Assembly: GCF_014023275.1 (NCBI RefSeq)
Contig: NZ_CP054695.1
Span: 1-64,000 of the forward strand
Direction of reading: 5' to 3'
Length of the DNA stretch: 64,000 nucleotides
Source: Nostoc edaphicum CCNP1411
GTDB lineage: Bacteria; Cyanobacteriota; Cyanobacteriia; Cyanobacteriales; Nostocaceae
Both the position numbers and the translations under genes were made by a program. The notes beneath the pieces were generated by a model. That model was not told where the DNA came from and ran no database searches. It worked only from the letters and a program-made list of their open reading frames with translations. Below are positions 9,077 to 17,822 of the stretch, one piece after another. Each line of letters opens with the position of its first letter. Positions within the stretch are counted from its first letter, which is position 1.

Positions 9077-9279
9077 ACAAATAGGTTACATCTGAGTATT
9101 ATCCCTCTTGAGTCACTCTCACTGTAAAATATTCATAAGTATTGATTTGGTAGGGGCGAAGCCTTCAAAAATAACTTTGGTTGAGGGACAAGTCTATATC
9201 TACTAAGGCTTTGTCTTTATTATCTATCCATATTGATAACAGAGGGATAACGCGCCCAAGCGAGTTTTCAAAATTTCCT

Positions 9280-9543
9280 ATGACACTATTGCACAAGACC
9301 AAAAAAGTCTTTTTAGATTTCCTGTTAAAGCTGGACACCAGTTGGTGGCTGGAAATTAGTACAGATAAGCCTCACTGTATCTACTATTTCGGACCTTTTA
9401 GGAACGTAAAAGAAGCAGAGACTGCTTACCTCGGCTATGTTGAAGATCTTGAAAACGAAGCAGCCCAAGGGATTGTAGTCAACATCAAACGCTGTAAACC
9501 AGAGGTACTGACAGTATTTGATGAAGACGATAAGCTAAATTAG
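9280..9543 (+). CDS. DUF1816 domain protein
   Basis: This small protein (87 residues from the ATG at 9280) matches the cyanobacterial DUF1816 pattern: SWWLEISTDKPHCIYYFGPF, then KEAETAYLGYVEDLENEAAQ and IKRCKPEVLTVFDED. The open frame extends upstream to 9181, but the extra residues are not family-like, so I place the start at 9280 although no clear Shine-Dalgarno precedes it. DUF1816 proteins are usually 70-110 residues and of unknown function. It stands alone between the IS element and malQ. Confidence 0.75.
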   Translation: MTLLHKTKKVFLDFLLKLDTSWWLEISTDKPHCIYYFGPFRNVKEAETAYLGYVEDLENEAAQGIVVNIKRCKPEVLTVFDEDDKLN

Positions 9544-9718
9544 TTAGGCGCAAAGAATTCAAAGATAGCTTCAGCTCAGGGATGTAGTATTTTACTAAAA
9601 ATTTTAGTTTAATTCGCCTATGAAGAAGGACTCTTCACATCTATAAACGTCATACCACTTAATTCTGTGCTAGTGCAATTCTAATAATTGTTTGTTTTTT
9701 ATTTCTCAGAGGTTGATT

Positions 9719-11272
9719 ATGCCTTTTCCCAGAGCTAGCGGTATTTTGCTACACCCTACTTCTTTTCCTAGTCAGTTTGGCATTGGCGACTTCGGATCAG
9801 AAGCCTATCGCTTTGTTGATTTTTTGGTAGAAAGTAGACAGAAGCTTTGGCAAATATTACCATTGGGACCTGCAGGAGATAGCAATTCTCCATATGCATC
9901 TTATTCTGCGATGGCAGGAAATCCTTTGCTAATCAGTCCGGGACTGCTGCAGAAAAAGAGTTTGTTAACCAAGGAAAACTTTGATAATCTGCCAAAGTTT
10001 TCGAGTGAAACAGTAGATTTTTCACGGGTCATCCAAACAAAGACGCTAATGCTTCAAAAAGCGTGCTTTAACTTTAAAGCCAGCGCAACATCATTTCAGC
10101 AACAGGAATTTTCGGAGTTTTGTCAGAGTCAAGCTTACTGGCTAGATGATTATGCCCTGTTTATGGCTCTAAAGGATGTCCACGGGGGTGCTGGCTGGAA
10201 TGCTTGGGAGCCAGCGATCGCTCATCGTCAGCCAGAAGCAATCCAGCTAGGGCAGCAGCAGCTGGCAGAGGAAATTTTTTACCATAAATATCTACAGTTC
10301 GAGTTCTTCAATCAGTGGTCACAACTGAAGCGCTATGCTAACCAGCGCGGTATAAAGATAATTGGAGATATTGCAATTTATGTGGCTCAAGATAGCGCTG
10401 ATGTCTGGGCTAATCCCAAAAACTTTTGCCTTGAGGAACAAACAGGTGAGCCTGCACTCATGGCAGGAACACCGCCAGACTATTTCAGCGCGACTGGACA
10501 GTTGTGGGGAAACCCAGTCTATAACTGGGCGCATCTCGAACAGGAGGACTTCAAATGGTGGGTGCAGCGTTTCCAAGCCATGCTTAATTATGTAGACTTG
10601 ATTCGCATAGATCACTTTCGGGGATTCCACGCTTACTGGGCGGTTAAGCAGGGCGAAACAACTGCTAACAGTGGTAAGTGGGTTTTAGCTCCTGGGGAAG
10701 CTTTTTTTCAGGTACTCCAAGAGAAGTTCGGTCAGTTGCCAATTATAGCCGAGGATTTGGGAGAAGTTACACCAGAAGTGTACGCTTTGCGAGACCGATT
10801 TGAATTTCCAGGCATGAAAATTCTACAGTTTGCTTTTGGCGGAGGCTTACAAGCTGAAAAGCGCTTTCTACCGTTCAATTATCAGTCCAACTGTGTAGTT
10901 TACACAGGTACCCACGATAATGACACGACAGTTGGCTGGTTCAATCAATTATTACCCCAAGAACGAGAAGAAGTCTGGCGTTATTTAGGTTGTACCAGCC
11001 AGCTAGGAATCCACTGGGATCTGATTCGGTTAGCACTGAGTTCCGTAGCTAATCAGGCAATTATTCCTTTGCAGGATGTTTTGGGATTGGGCACCGAAGC
11101 CCGGATGAATTTTCCTGGTAAAGATGAGGGGAACTGGGGTTGGCGATATCACCAAGGGGATTTAACACCAGGAATTAGTGATCGCCTCAGGACAATGACT
11201 GAAACTTACGGTCGAGCCACTATCTCTCAAAAATCAAGAGTCTCCAAGGGTGGTAATAATGAATTCATTTAA
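9719..11272 (+). CDS. malQ: 4-alpha-glucanotransferase (amylomaltase, GH77)
   Basis: This 517-residue enzyme transfers alpha-1,4-glucan segments between maltooligosaccharides in glycogen and maltose metabolism. All family landmarks are present: PFPRASGILLHPTSFPSQFG at the N-terminus, the nucleophile Asp in LIRIDHFRGF, the acid/base Glu in PIIAEDLGEV, and the third acidic residue in YTGTHDNDTTVGWF. I chose the ATG at 9719 because an AGAGG site lies about 8 bases upstream; an earlier start at 9692 adds only nine unconserved residues. The 3' end overlaps the next gene by 14 bp. malQ is normally chromosomal, so its presence beside plasmid functions is notable. The length is normal for the family. 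Confidence 0.92.
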   Translation: MPFPRASGILLHPTSFPSQFGIGDFGSEAYRFVDFLVESRQKLWQILPLGPAGDSNSPYASYSAMAGNPLLISPGLLQKKSLLTKENFDNLPKFSSETVDFSRVIQTKTLMLQKACFNFKASATSFQQQEFSEFCQSQAYWLDDYALFMALKDVHGGAGWNAWEPAIAHRQPEAIQLGQQQLAEEIFYHKYLQFEFFNQWSQLKRYANQRGIKIIGDIAIYVAQDSADVWANPKNFCLEEQTGEPALMAGTPPDYFSATGQLWGNPVYNWAHLEQEDFKWWVQRFQAMLNYVDLIRIDHFRGFHAYWAVKQGETTANSGKWVLAPGEAFFQVLQEKFGQLPIIAEDLGEVTPEVYALRDRFEFPGMKILQFAFGGGLQAEKRFLPFNYQSNCVVYTGTHDNDTTVGWFNQLLPQEREEVWRYLGCTSQLGIHWDLIRLALSSVANQAIIPLQDVLGLGTEARMNFPGKDEGNWGWRYHQGDLTPGISDRLRTMTETYGRATISQKSRVSKGGNNEFI

Positions 11273-12392
11273 TGAAGAAATCTCTTCTAAGCTGGGGCTG
11301 ATCCGGAACACCCTCAGCGAAACTGGTGCTAGCGCTGTGCGACTACGTGGCACAGATTGGTTTGCTTGGGCGACTGCTGGTGCTTCAAATGCTGTATTGC
11401 TTGCGGCTGAAACTGGCGTGGCAGAAGTGGTGGTAACTGCTCAAGCAGCGTGGATATTGACGGATGAGATTGAAGCTGAGCGTTTACAAGATGAAGAACT
11501 TCCAGGTACAGAAGACTCAGCAAATCCCCTTTACAAACTGTACATCAACCTTTGGGCTGATAGTGCAGCCCGTGAGTCTTTCATCCGTGATGTGACTGCT
11601 GGGGGAAAGATTCTGAGCGATCGTCCTACTGGTGATGAAGCTCCATTACCTTCATCACTAGTAAAGCAGAAACGGGTGCTTATCCCTTGCGAACTCGAGC
11701 GCTATCGTCAAGTGGGACGTTTAGCCAGTGAAGCCATGACCGAAGTACTCTCAAACGCCCAGCCTACTTGGACAGAGTACCAACTTGCTGGAGCAAGTGC
11801 CCAAGCATTGTGGTCAAGGGGGCTACATCCAGCCCTGACGCTGGTGGCTGGGGAAAGACGTTTGCCTCTATACCGTCATGCCACGCCCAAAGAAGAGCCT
11901 CTAGGACGTGCAGCGATGCTTGTGTTTTGTGCGCGGGGCTACGGTTTGTACGCGAACCTCACTCGATTTGTCTTTTTTGGTTCCTCACAGGCCAATGCAG
12001 AGATCCGAAATTATGCTTCTGGTCACCGCCATATCCGGGAAATTGAAGCTGAAGCGCTGAACTTTTGCCTTCCCGACAAGCCTCTGAATGGAGTTTATGA
12101 CGTGCTTGATCGGGCTTATCACCAGCATGGATATCCTCAAGCAATCCGTCAACACCACCAAGGAGGAACCACAGGTTATCTGTCTCGTGAAATCATAGTC
12201 AATCCCAGCAGCAGCCAAACTCTGGCGGAAAACATGGCTATAGCTTGGAACCCAAGTTTACCAGGAGCTAAAATTGAAGACACCTTTATTATCCTTAAGG
12301 ATGGAAGGCTAGAAAACCTAACATTTGATCCCAAATGGCCGAGTGTCAAGGTTGAAGGACGCGATCGCCCTGTACCGTTAGAAATTGACTGA
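11259..12392 (+). CDS. M24 peptidase-like protein, probably lacking metal ligands
   Basis: This 377-residue protein resembles the cyanobacterial M24 (Xaa-Pro peptidase-like) family. A creatinase-type N-terminal domain (SGASAVRLRGTDWFAWATAG-like region, residues 20-40; VLIPCELERYRQVG near 145) is followed by a pita-bread domain (YRHATPKEEPLGRAAMLVFC). The positions that should supply the first two metal-binding Asp residues read ARGYGLYANLTRF, with no Asp, so catalysis by the usual di-metal centre is doubtful. QHHQGGTTGYL keeps a His. The gene starts inside the end of malQ (14-bp overlap, AAGGG upstream), implying coupled translation. A non-catalytic or altered role is likely. Confidence 0.75.
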   Translation: MNSFNEEISSKLGLIRNTLSETGASAVRLRGTDWFAWATAGASNAVLLAAETGVAEVVVTAQAAWILTDEIEAERLQDEELPGTEDSANPLYKLYINLWADSAARESFIRDVTAGGKILSDRPTGDEAPLPSSLVKQKRVLIPCELERYRQVGRLASEAMTEVLSNAQPTWTEYQLAGASAQALWSRGLHPALTLVAGERRLPLYRHATPKEEPLGRAAMLVFCARGYGLYANLTRFVFFGSSQANAEIRNYASGHRHIREIEAEALNFCLPDKPLNGVYDVLDRAYHQHGYPQAIRQHHQGGTTGYLSREIIVNPSSSQTLAENMAIAWNPSLPGAKIEDTFIILKDGRLENLTFDPKWPSVKVEGRDRPVPLEID

Positions 12393-12549
12393 AAATCATT
12401 ATCCTATAAACGGAATGGCACTAAGAAAAGCTGAAACACTTGTGGGGGTCTTGTCCACTTTTGATACTGGTGGCGAAACATTGCTTAACTTGCTGTCTGA
12501 GCCATCAGCTTTGCAAACTGCGAAGTGCGTGTGGTGGTTTGTGGTAGTT

Positions 12550-13231
12550 CCGATAGTTGCTAATTCTGATTTCTGTTTATTTACAGCAGCTGATACTCGC
12601 TCACGATCCGAATTAGAAACAATTTTAGGGGCTAAATATACAGGCGTACTCAGCAGCGACGATTTTAGTGTTTACAATGGTTATGCAGTGGCTGACCAAC
12701 AGAAATGTTTGGCTCATCTACGACGTCACTTCAAAAAACTAATTATACTTCCAGGTCTCCACAACCAAGCTATTGGTGAAGCGTTTGTTGATTTAATTGA
12801 CGAAGCATTTAGGAATTATGCTCTTCGGGTTTGAGACTTTTGACTCCTTCAGTTACAACGATTGGGTCAATCAATTTAAATCTAAGTTGCAATCCTCACT
12901 CAATCAGTGGATTGATAAAGCAGGAGCTACAGCTGGCCACCTTTTACGTTCTTTACGCGATAAAGCAAATCAATGGTGGTATTTCCTTGACTACCCTGAA
13001 ATTCCTCCTGATAATAATCAGGCTGAACGTTCGCTTCGTTTGGCTGTGACAAAACGTAAGGTTAGTGGTGGCTCCCGTTCGATGAACAGGTTTAAACACA
13101 CTGCTCATCTGTTGACTGTGGTGCAAACCTGTCGTCGTCAAGGTAGGTCTGTGATCGATTTTTTTGCACAAGCTCTACTGGCTGATTCTATTGGTTATCA
13201 GTCTTGTCCGTCTCTGCTTCCTAAATATTAG
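12550..13231 (+). pseudogene. IS66-family transposase remnant
   Basis: The C-terminal half of an IS66 TnpC-type transposase is recognisable in two overlapping frames: DTRSRSELETILGAKYTGVL, SSDDFSVYNGY and QKCLAHLRRHFKKL in the first, then SLRDKANQWWYFLDYPEIPP, DNNQAERSL and VSGGSRSMNRF in the second. The frame changes near 12825. The N-terminal half, the zinc-finger region and the partner genes tnpA and tnpB are missing. It starts directly behind the M24-like gene and ends where the IS4 fragment begins, so it is a decayed element into which or beside which another IS landed. Confidence 0.85.
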
Positions 13232-13245
13232 ACCTGAATCCTTAC

Positions 13246-13671
13246 ATTTTTGTGATTTAGAAACGAAAACTGAGTAACGCTAAGGTGACTAATTTACCAG
13301 AGTCGGGAGATGCAGCTGTTGATGATGATGAAATTAGGGATATTTATCGATTACGTTGGGGAGTTGAACTCTTGTGGAAGTTTTTAAAAATGCATTTAAA
13401 ACTTGACAAATTAATTACCAAAAACGTCAACGTCATCACCATACAAATTTACGTTAGTTTGATAGCTTATCTGATTTTACAGCTTTTATCTATTCCCGCA
13501 CAATGGGGACATACACTATTAGATAAATTCCGCTATTTGCAATCTTGTATGTGTCAGAAAATCAGTTATGTTCATTGGTTTGAGGAGATGATGTTATGTT
13601 GACTAATTTAGACTTTTTAGAGTTAGTGTAACTATCTATGTAAAGTTTTGTATCAGTATTCAACATTTCTG
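13246..13671 (+). mobile_element. 3' fragment of the IS4-type element
   Basis: This segment matches the last third of the complete element at 7892-9076, from ATTTTTGTGATTTAG to the terminal CAACATTTCTG. It keeps the catalytic box YRLRWGVELLWKF and the right end but lacks the 5' two thirds. It differs from the full copies by scattered substitutions, so it is older than them. It adjoins the IS66 remnant. No target duplication is detectable because the left end is lost. Confidence 0.85.
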
Positions 13672-13686
13672 GGTTTTTCCATAATT

Positions 13687-14487
13687 TTACTCGCAATGCA
13701 ATATTGACAAAATCTCTCTAACTGGGGCTTTATCTGCTTCTAGCTTCTCTATTCTCTCTAATAGTCGTTTTGGAATATACTTGCACTTTTTAACTAGGCG
13801 ATCGCCATCTTTCCAAAACTCATAGTGATACCAAGCTTGGGGATAATCTTTGCCGTGAAGGGTAATGGTTTTCCACTGAATGGAGCCACTACCTAATCCT
13901 TTGTGTCGTCTAGTTTTACTAGGGCTATCTTTACTGGGGGTTATCTCTGACTGTTCGACATCGTTACTAGGGTTATTTTTACTGGGGGGTATTTCTTTGT
14001 GTCGTCTAGTTTTACTAGGGTTATTTTCGATATCCCCTAGTAATGTGTTTTTACTAGGGCTAGGCACAACACCCAGTAATCCCAAAATTTCTCTAATTGG
14101 GCGCTTCTTGAACTCTGATTCTTGAATAACTCCAAGTATTTGCTTGGGAATGTACTTGGTCTTCTTTCTCCCTTTTTCTTGCCAATGATAATAAGCCTGG
14201 GGATAGTCCTTTCCACCCCTAGTAATGGTGCGCCAATGAATAGTACCGTTACCCTCACCCCAATTTCTGCGCTTTTTACTAGGGCTATCTTTACTGGGGG
14301 ATATCTCTATTTGTTCAGGCTTTTTACTAGGGTTGTCTTTACTGGGGGATATCTCTATTTGTTCAGAGTTTTTACTAGGGCTATTATCAATACCCCCCAG
14401 TAAAAATTCCGATACAGGAGGCGGATGGTTTCGACAGCAGTTTGAAGACTCAGATATTTCCGGAGCGCAAATTCTGGATAATTCCAT
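13687..14487 (-). CDS. Repeat protein with duplicated KYIPK domain and PSK repeats
   Basis: I do not recognise a named family. The protein (266 residues from ATG 14487) has two copies of a roughly 60-residue domain. Both share an I-W-TIT--GKDYPQA-YH core, a KYIPK segment and a PIREILGLLG or PVREILSIL end. They are separated by 16-residue repeats built on PSK (NSEQIEISPSKDN, KPEQIEISPSKDS, TRRHKEIPPSKNN). The basic repeats and domain suggest nucleic-acid binding, which is inference. It follows dnaB with a 38-bp overlap; a GTG at 14526 is an alternative start with a 77-bp overlap. Location in the replication operon suggests a role in plasmid replication. Confidence 0.65.
   Translation of the reverse strand: MELSRICAPEISESSNCCRNHPPPVSEFLLGGIDNSPSKNSEQIEISPSKDNPSKKPEQIEISPSKDSPSKKRRNWGEGNGTIHWRTITRGGKDYPQAYYHWQEKGRKKTKYIPKQILGVIQESEFKKRPIREILGLLGVVPSPSKNTLLGDIENNPSKTRRHKEIPPSKNNPSNDVEQSEITPSKDSPSKTRRHKGLGSGSIQWKTITLHGKDYPQAWYHYEFWKDGDRLVKKCKYIPKRLLERIEKLEADKAPVREILSILHCE
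13900..14405 (-). repeat. Tandem PSK-coding repeats (about 48 bp period)
   Basis: The gene above contains two blocks of imperfect 48-bp repeats in which CCTAGTAAA and CCCAGTAAA alternate (13905-14065 and 14270-14405). The period is a multiple of three and the encoded residues are also repeated, so unlike the iterons in the initiator-like gene these repeats are explained by protein sequence. Confidence 0.7.
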
Positions 14488-15805
14488 AGGACTTGTCAAA
14501 AAAAACCGTTGCTGTACCTGTTTCACCGTGCCGTGCTTTAGCCATGATGAGCTCTAATATTCCTTGGTCTGTAGTATCTGGGTTGTAATACTCATCCCGG
14601 TAAGCGAGAATAATATTGTCTGCCACCATTTCTAAAATTCCCGATTGGCTAAGGTCGCTCATCATTGGGCGCTTATTCTGTCTGCCCTCAACTCCCCTAG
14701 AAATTTGAGAAAGTGCCAACACAGGAACATCTAAATCTCCAGCCATTTTGTAAAGTCCCCGTGCCACGTCACCTAGTTCATAACTCCGGTTGCCGCCTGA
14801 ATCCTCTGCCATCATTTGCAGGTAATCAACGACAACTAACCCAAGTTTTCCCTCTTTGGCCTTAATTTGACGGCATTCGGAAGCAATTCCAGAAACGGTA
14901 ATACCTCTTGAGTCATTCATATAAAGCGGCAGTTCTGAAGCAATACCAACGATTTTGGCAATGCTTGTAAATTCCCAGTCTGCTAGGGGTTTATTACCTG
15001 AGCGATGTCTGCGTATACGATCGCTTTTTAGTGGCGTTAACTCTAAATGCTTGTAAGCGTTGCTAACACTAATTAAACTCCACAGCCTGTACTCCAATTG
15101 TTTCTTTGTCATCTCCAAGGAGAAGATGACCACAGGTAGCTCATGGAACAGTATCATTTGGAAAGCCAAAAACAAGGCGATCTGGGACTTTCCCATTGAT
15201 GGCCTACCCGCAACTATGGTGAGTGTGCCACTTTCAAATCCCACCATCAAATTATCGAGTTCATGAAGTCCTGTAGGGTAAATGGGGTTTCCTGAATTTA
15301 AATCCTCGTAAGCAGCAACGTTAATCGTGCTGTTATGTTCAGTGTTTGAAGATAGGGTTTGATTAGATAATTGGAAAATTTTCTGTTCTGATTGGTCAAG
15401 GATTTGTGGTAACTCAGTTTCTGTCTCATAACCGAGATGTACAATTTCATTTCCAGCCTTGATTAACTGTCTACGCGCGAATTTGTCCATTACCAACTCG
15501 GCTAAAGTGTCAATGTTGACAGCTGACACTGTGCGGTCTACCAGAGTTGCTAATTTATTTCTCCCGCCGATACGGACTAGTAAATCGTGGTCAGTAAGCC
15601 AAGCTGTAACTGTGAGTAAATCAGTGGGTTTACCAGAGCAATGAAGGCGCTGCGCGGCTTGATAGATATCTTTATGGGCGCTAATGTAAAAGGCTTCGGG
15701 AATAAGGCGATCGCTGACTCTACCGATTGCTTCTGGGTCAAGCATGATACCACCTAAAATCGCCTCTTCCGCTTCGATGTTTTGGGGTGGCAATTTATCA
15801 ATCAC
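14450..15805 (-). CDS. dnaB: Replicative DNA helicase DnaB
   Basis: This 451-residue protein has the DnaB N-terminal domain (PPQNIEAEEAILGGIMLDPE) and the RecA-like helicase domain with Walker A GRPSMGKSQIAL, Walker B LGLVVVDYLQMM, the ALSQISRGVEGRQNKRPMMS segment and the AYRDEYYNP strand. It unwinds DNA at the replication fork as a hexamer. The start is a GTG whose GTGA overlaps the stop of the upstream initiator-like gene, indicating translational coupling. The position directly after an initiator-like gene and the sequence divergence expected of a plasmid copy suggest a dedicated helicase for this replicon. Confidence 0.9.
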   Translation of the reverse strand: MIDKLPPQNIEAEEAILGGIMLDPEAIGRVSDRLIPEAFYISAHKDIYQAAQRLHCSGKPTDLLTVTAWLTDHDLLVRIGGRNKLATLVDRTVSAVNIDTLAELVMDKFARRQLIKAGNEIVHLGYETETELPQILDQSEQKIFQLSNQTLSSNTEHNSTINVAAYEDLNSGNPIYPTGLHELDNLMVGFESGTLTIVAGRPSMGKSQIALFLAFQMILFHELPVVIFSLEMTKKQLEYRLWSLISVSNAYKHLELTPLKSDRIRRHRSGNKPLADWEFTSIAKIVGIASELPLYMNDSRGITVSGIASECRQIKAKEGKLGLVVVDYLQMMAEDSGGNRSYELGDVARGLYKMAGDLDVPVLALSQISRGVEGRQNKRPMMSDLSQSGILEMVADNIILAYRDEYYNPDTTDQGILELIMAKARHGETGTATVFFDKSYGIIQNLRSGNI

Positions 15806-16602
15806 GTCTCACCGCCAGTATTCTCAGCGAGATTTTGCCTTTGCGACTCTTCCCAAGCTCTTTGAGCCTGTCGTTGCCGTTCCTCGATTTCTCGGCGGAA
15901 TTCATCTCGAGCATTTTTTGTTTCAGTTTTTTTGGCTTGTACCTGTTTTGAAGCCAGATATTTTTCGTAATAAACCTCCCAGCGATTTCTTCCAGCTTTG
16001 TTCTTGTGAGCTAACCAAGCCTCAATGTCATTCACTGGCTGGCTAAGATCTTTGGTTTTTTCCTCACAAAATTTCCAAAAATTCGCTCGCTCCTCTTCCG
16101 AGAGAGTCTTAATAAAGTCTGAATAAGTCTTATAAGTCTTAGGAGTTGAAGATTGGCTCTGGCTAGGGCTTTTAGAACTCGGTTGTTGCGTAGCGATCGC
16201 GCTTGTTGCGTCATGATCACGCTTGTTGCGTAGCGATCGCGCTTGTTGCGGTGAGACAACACTGTTGCGATGAGACAACACTGTTGTCTCATCGCAACAA
16301 TGAAGCCCCCCAGCTAAAATTTTGACTTTGACTTTCAGTAGTTCAAGGTCAATGAATCCCTTGTCATCTAAGGCTTTGAGAGCGCGGCTAACTGTAGAGC
16401 GATGTACTTCTTTATTCTCTGTTGATAGTTGCCTAGCTATCCCGGAAACAGACAACTCAACCCCGTCGCCATAAGGGTCGAGAGTGCGAATGTAGTACAG
16501 CACATCTCTCTGTGCTGGCGTTAATTCTCGGCAGGCTTTCAGCCATTCCTCGTGCTGGAGTGGGTAAAACTTACCTTGAATTTTTGAACTGTTCTGTGTC
16601 AT
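15802..16602 (-). CDS. Winged-helix replication-initiator-like protein
   Basis: This 266-residue protein has an N-terminal winged-helix DNA-binding domain (LTPAQRDVLYYIRTLDPYGD, GIARQLS, HRSTVSRALKALDDKGFIDL), a low-complexity middle (residues 105-150) and a charged C-terminal part with W-rich helices (NFWKFCEEKTKDL, EAWLAHKNKAGRNRWEVYYE). I place the start at ATG 16602, which has AAGGTG upstream; 30 more codons are open upstream. It is translationally coupled to dnaB, and its middle is encoded by 20-bp iteron-like DNA repeats. By analogy with phage lambda O protein it may bind repeats inside its own gene and recruit the helicase; that role is inference. Confidence 0.7.
   Translation of the reverse strand: MTQNSSKIQGKFYPLQHEEWLKACRELTPAQRDVLYYIRTLDPYGDGVELSVSGIARQLSTENKEVHRSTVSRALKALDDKGFIDLELLKVKVKILAGGLHCCDETTVLSHRNSVVSPQQARSLRNKRDHDATSAIATQQPSSKSPSQSQSSTPKTYKTYSDFIKTLSEEERANFWKFCEEKTKDLSQPVNDIEAWLAHKNKAGRNRWEVYYEKYLASKQVQAKKTETKNARDEFRREIEERQRQAQRAWEESQRQNLAENTGGET
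16183..16297. repeat. Iteron-like 20-bp direct repeats and palindrome; candidate origin
   Basis: TTGTTGCG (or CTGTTGCG) recurs at 16183, 16203, 16223, 16243 and 16262, a period of 20, 20, 20 and 19 bp, with GCGATCGC or related sequences between. The array ends in a perfect palindrome at 16265-16297: arms TTGCGATGAGACAACA and its reverse complement around one C. It lies inside the initiator-like gene. Because 20 is not a multiple of three, the protein is not repeated, so the periodicity must be kept for a DNA-level reason, most simply initiator binding. Confidence 0.65.
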
Positions 16603-16973
16603 AATCACCTTAATAAGCAAGAAAAATTTCCAGCCCCTGTCCCCCCAGACAAGGGCTAACTTTTTAAATACCAGCCATTTGACACACAGCAATAGAGAGC
16701 AAAGCGATTAGCAACTTCAGGCGTTACTTGATGTATGCCTAAATTCTCTTAACTTGCGCCCTCAAAAGTGTCGCCAAAGCAAGTATTAGCCGAAGTTCTG
16801 CTCTACTGAAGAAAAGCTGATCTTATGTTTTCAGTCAGAACTGCTGTTGGCTTAATTTGAAAAGAGTAAGTCCCTTGTTATCATTGAATTATCTATATCT
16901 TCAAAAATCCTAATAGAGTTCTCTCTAAATATCGCATACTATAACAACTAACTAATCCTATAATTAGCTAGCA

Positions 16974-17348
16974 ATGCAAAATTTTGTAACAGATGAAACT
17001 TCTCTTTACCAGCAACTATTTGACGAGATGTTCGATAGATTCAACCTTTCGGCAAAGGTTGTAGCCAAGCAAGCTGGAGTTTCAGAGGTGTTAATTTCCA
17101 GATTTCGTAAGGGAAAAGCTGACTTGGGAACTAGAAAGTTTCTAGCATTGTTAGGGGCTGTTCCCATAGAAGCACGGGAGTGGTATTTGTCTCAGCTGCT
17201 TGGGGCAAAGCCAGGTGTAAGCCTGCAAAAGCTTGTATCTGCTGCCTCTGCTGTAGAAAGAGTTGAAATCATCAATTTAATTGCCTATTCTTTCCTAGAA
17301 GATCGAAAAATTACTGGGACAAGTGAATTGATATCATCAGCAGTATGA
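16974..17348 (+). CDS. HTH (XRE/Cro-like) regulator
   Basis: This 124-residue protein carries a Cro/CI-type helix-turn-helix near residues 22-55 (FNLSAKVVAKQAGVSEVLIS, then RFRKGKADLG), followed by a helical C-terminus. It is divergent from the initiator-dnaB operon, with 371 bp between them, the usual place for a copy-number or autoregulatory repressor of a replication module. No Shine-Dalgarno is obvious before the ATG. The regulated target is inferred from position. Confidence 0.7.
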   Translation: MQNFVTDETSLYQQLFDEMFDRFNLSAKVVAKQAGVSEVLISRFRKGKADLGTRKFLALLGAVPIEAREWYLSQLLGAKPGVSLQKLVSAASAVERVEIINLIAYSFLEDRKITGTSELISSAV

Positions 17349-17822
17349 TCCATAGTATAATCCCATGATATTAGTGAACATAAGGGTATTATATGGACTT
17401 GTTGCTTGCCCATATCCAATTTTAAAGCGATGTGATTGGATAATCTCCATGTTGGTCAGTCCAAAATACTTGCGTCGTAAGGATTTTGTGTGGAGATAGT
17501 CAAGTGCTTTGAGGTGTAAACTCATGATTAACCAATCAACACTATTAACTTTATTTAGTTGAGTAATTGGTGTATCCCTAATAACTTTGTAAAGATTTTA
17601 GAGATGCCCAATTTCAATTTAAAGTGCGATTTTGATAAGATATGGAGTTTAGCAAACCTCGTATAACCTAATCTACTTTAGCTTCTGGTAAGCCGTCCTC
17701 TGGGTATCTACGGGTACGGTACATGAACGCCAACGCCTTTTGGTTTATAAAAATACTCACCCATAGTTGTTTGAGGGTAAGTAAACTGTGGCCTAAGCGA
17801 TCGCTCTTTTTGACCCAAAAAC
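17349..17822. other. 474-bp stretch without a convincing gene
   Basis: The only open frame (17337-17525, minus) overlaps the end of the HTH gene and has no family-like sequence or ribosome site. The segment holds one HIP1 octamer (GCGATCGC) near 17798 and several stop-rich AT tracts. I see no terminator of good quality. It separates the replication and partition modules. Confidence 0.5.

Larger units (their letters stand above)
7883..9085. repeat. 9-bp target-site duplication flanking the IS4-type element
   Basis: ACAAATAGG occurs at 7883-7891, directly before the left end of the element, and again at 9077-9085, directly after its right end. This is the duplication made on insertion and fixes the element's boundaries at 7892 and 9076. 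Its perfect preservation suggests insertion is fairly recent and that no deletion has occurred at either edge. Confidence 0.85.

Noticed and set aside
13900..14405. PSK repeats as a CRISPR-like or origin array
   Set aside because: The repeats are in frame, encode repeated residues and have no spacers, so protein repetition explains them.
17337..17525. 62-codon minus-strand frame after the HTH gene
   Set aside because: It overlaps the HTH gene, lacks a ribosome site and looks like translated non-coding DNA.
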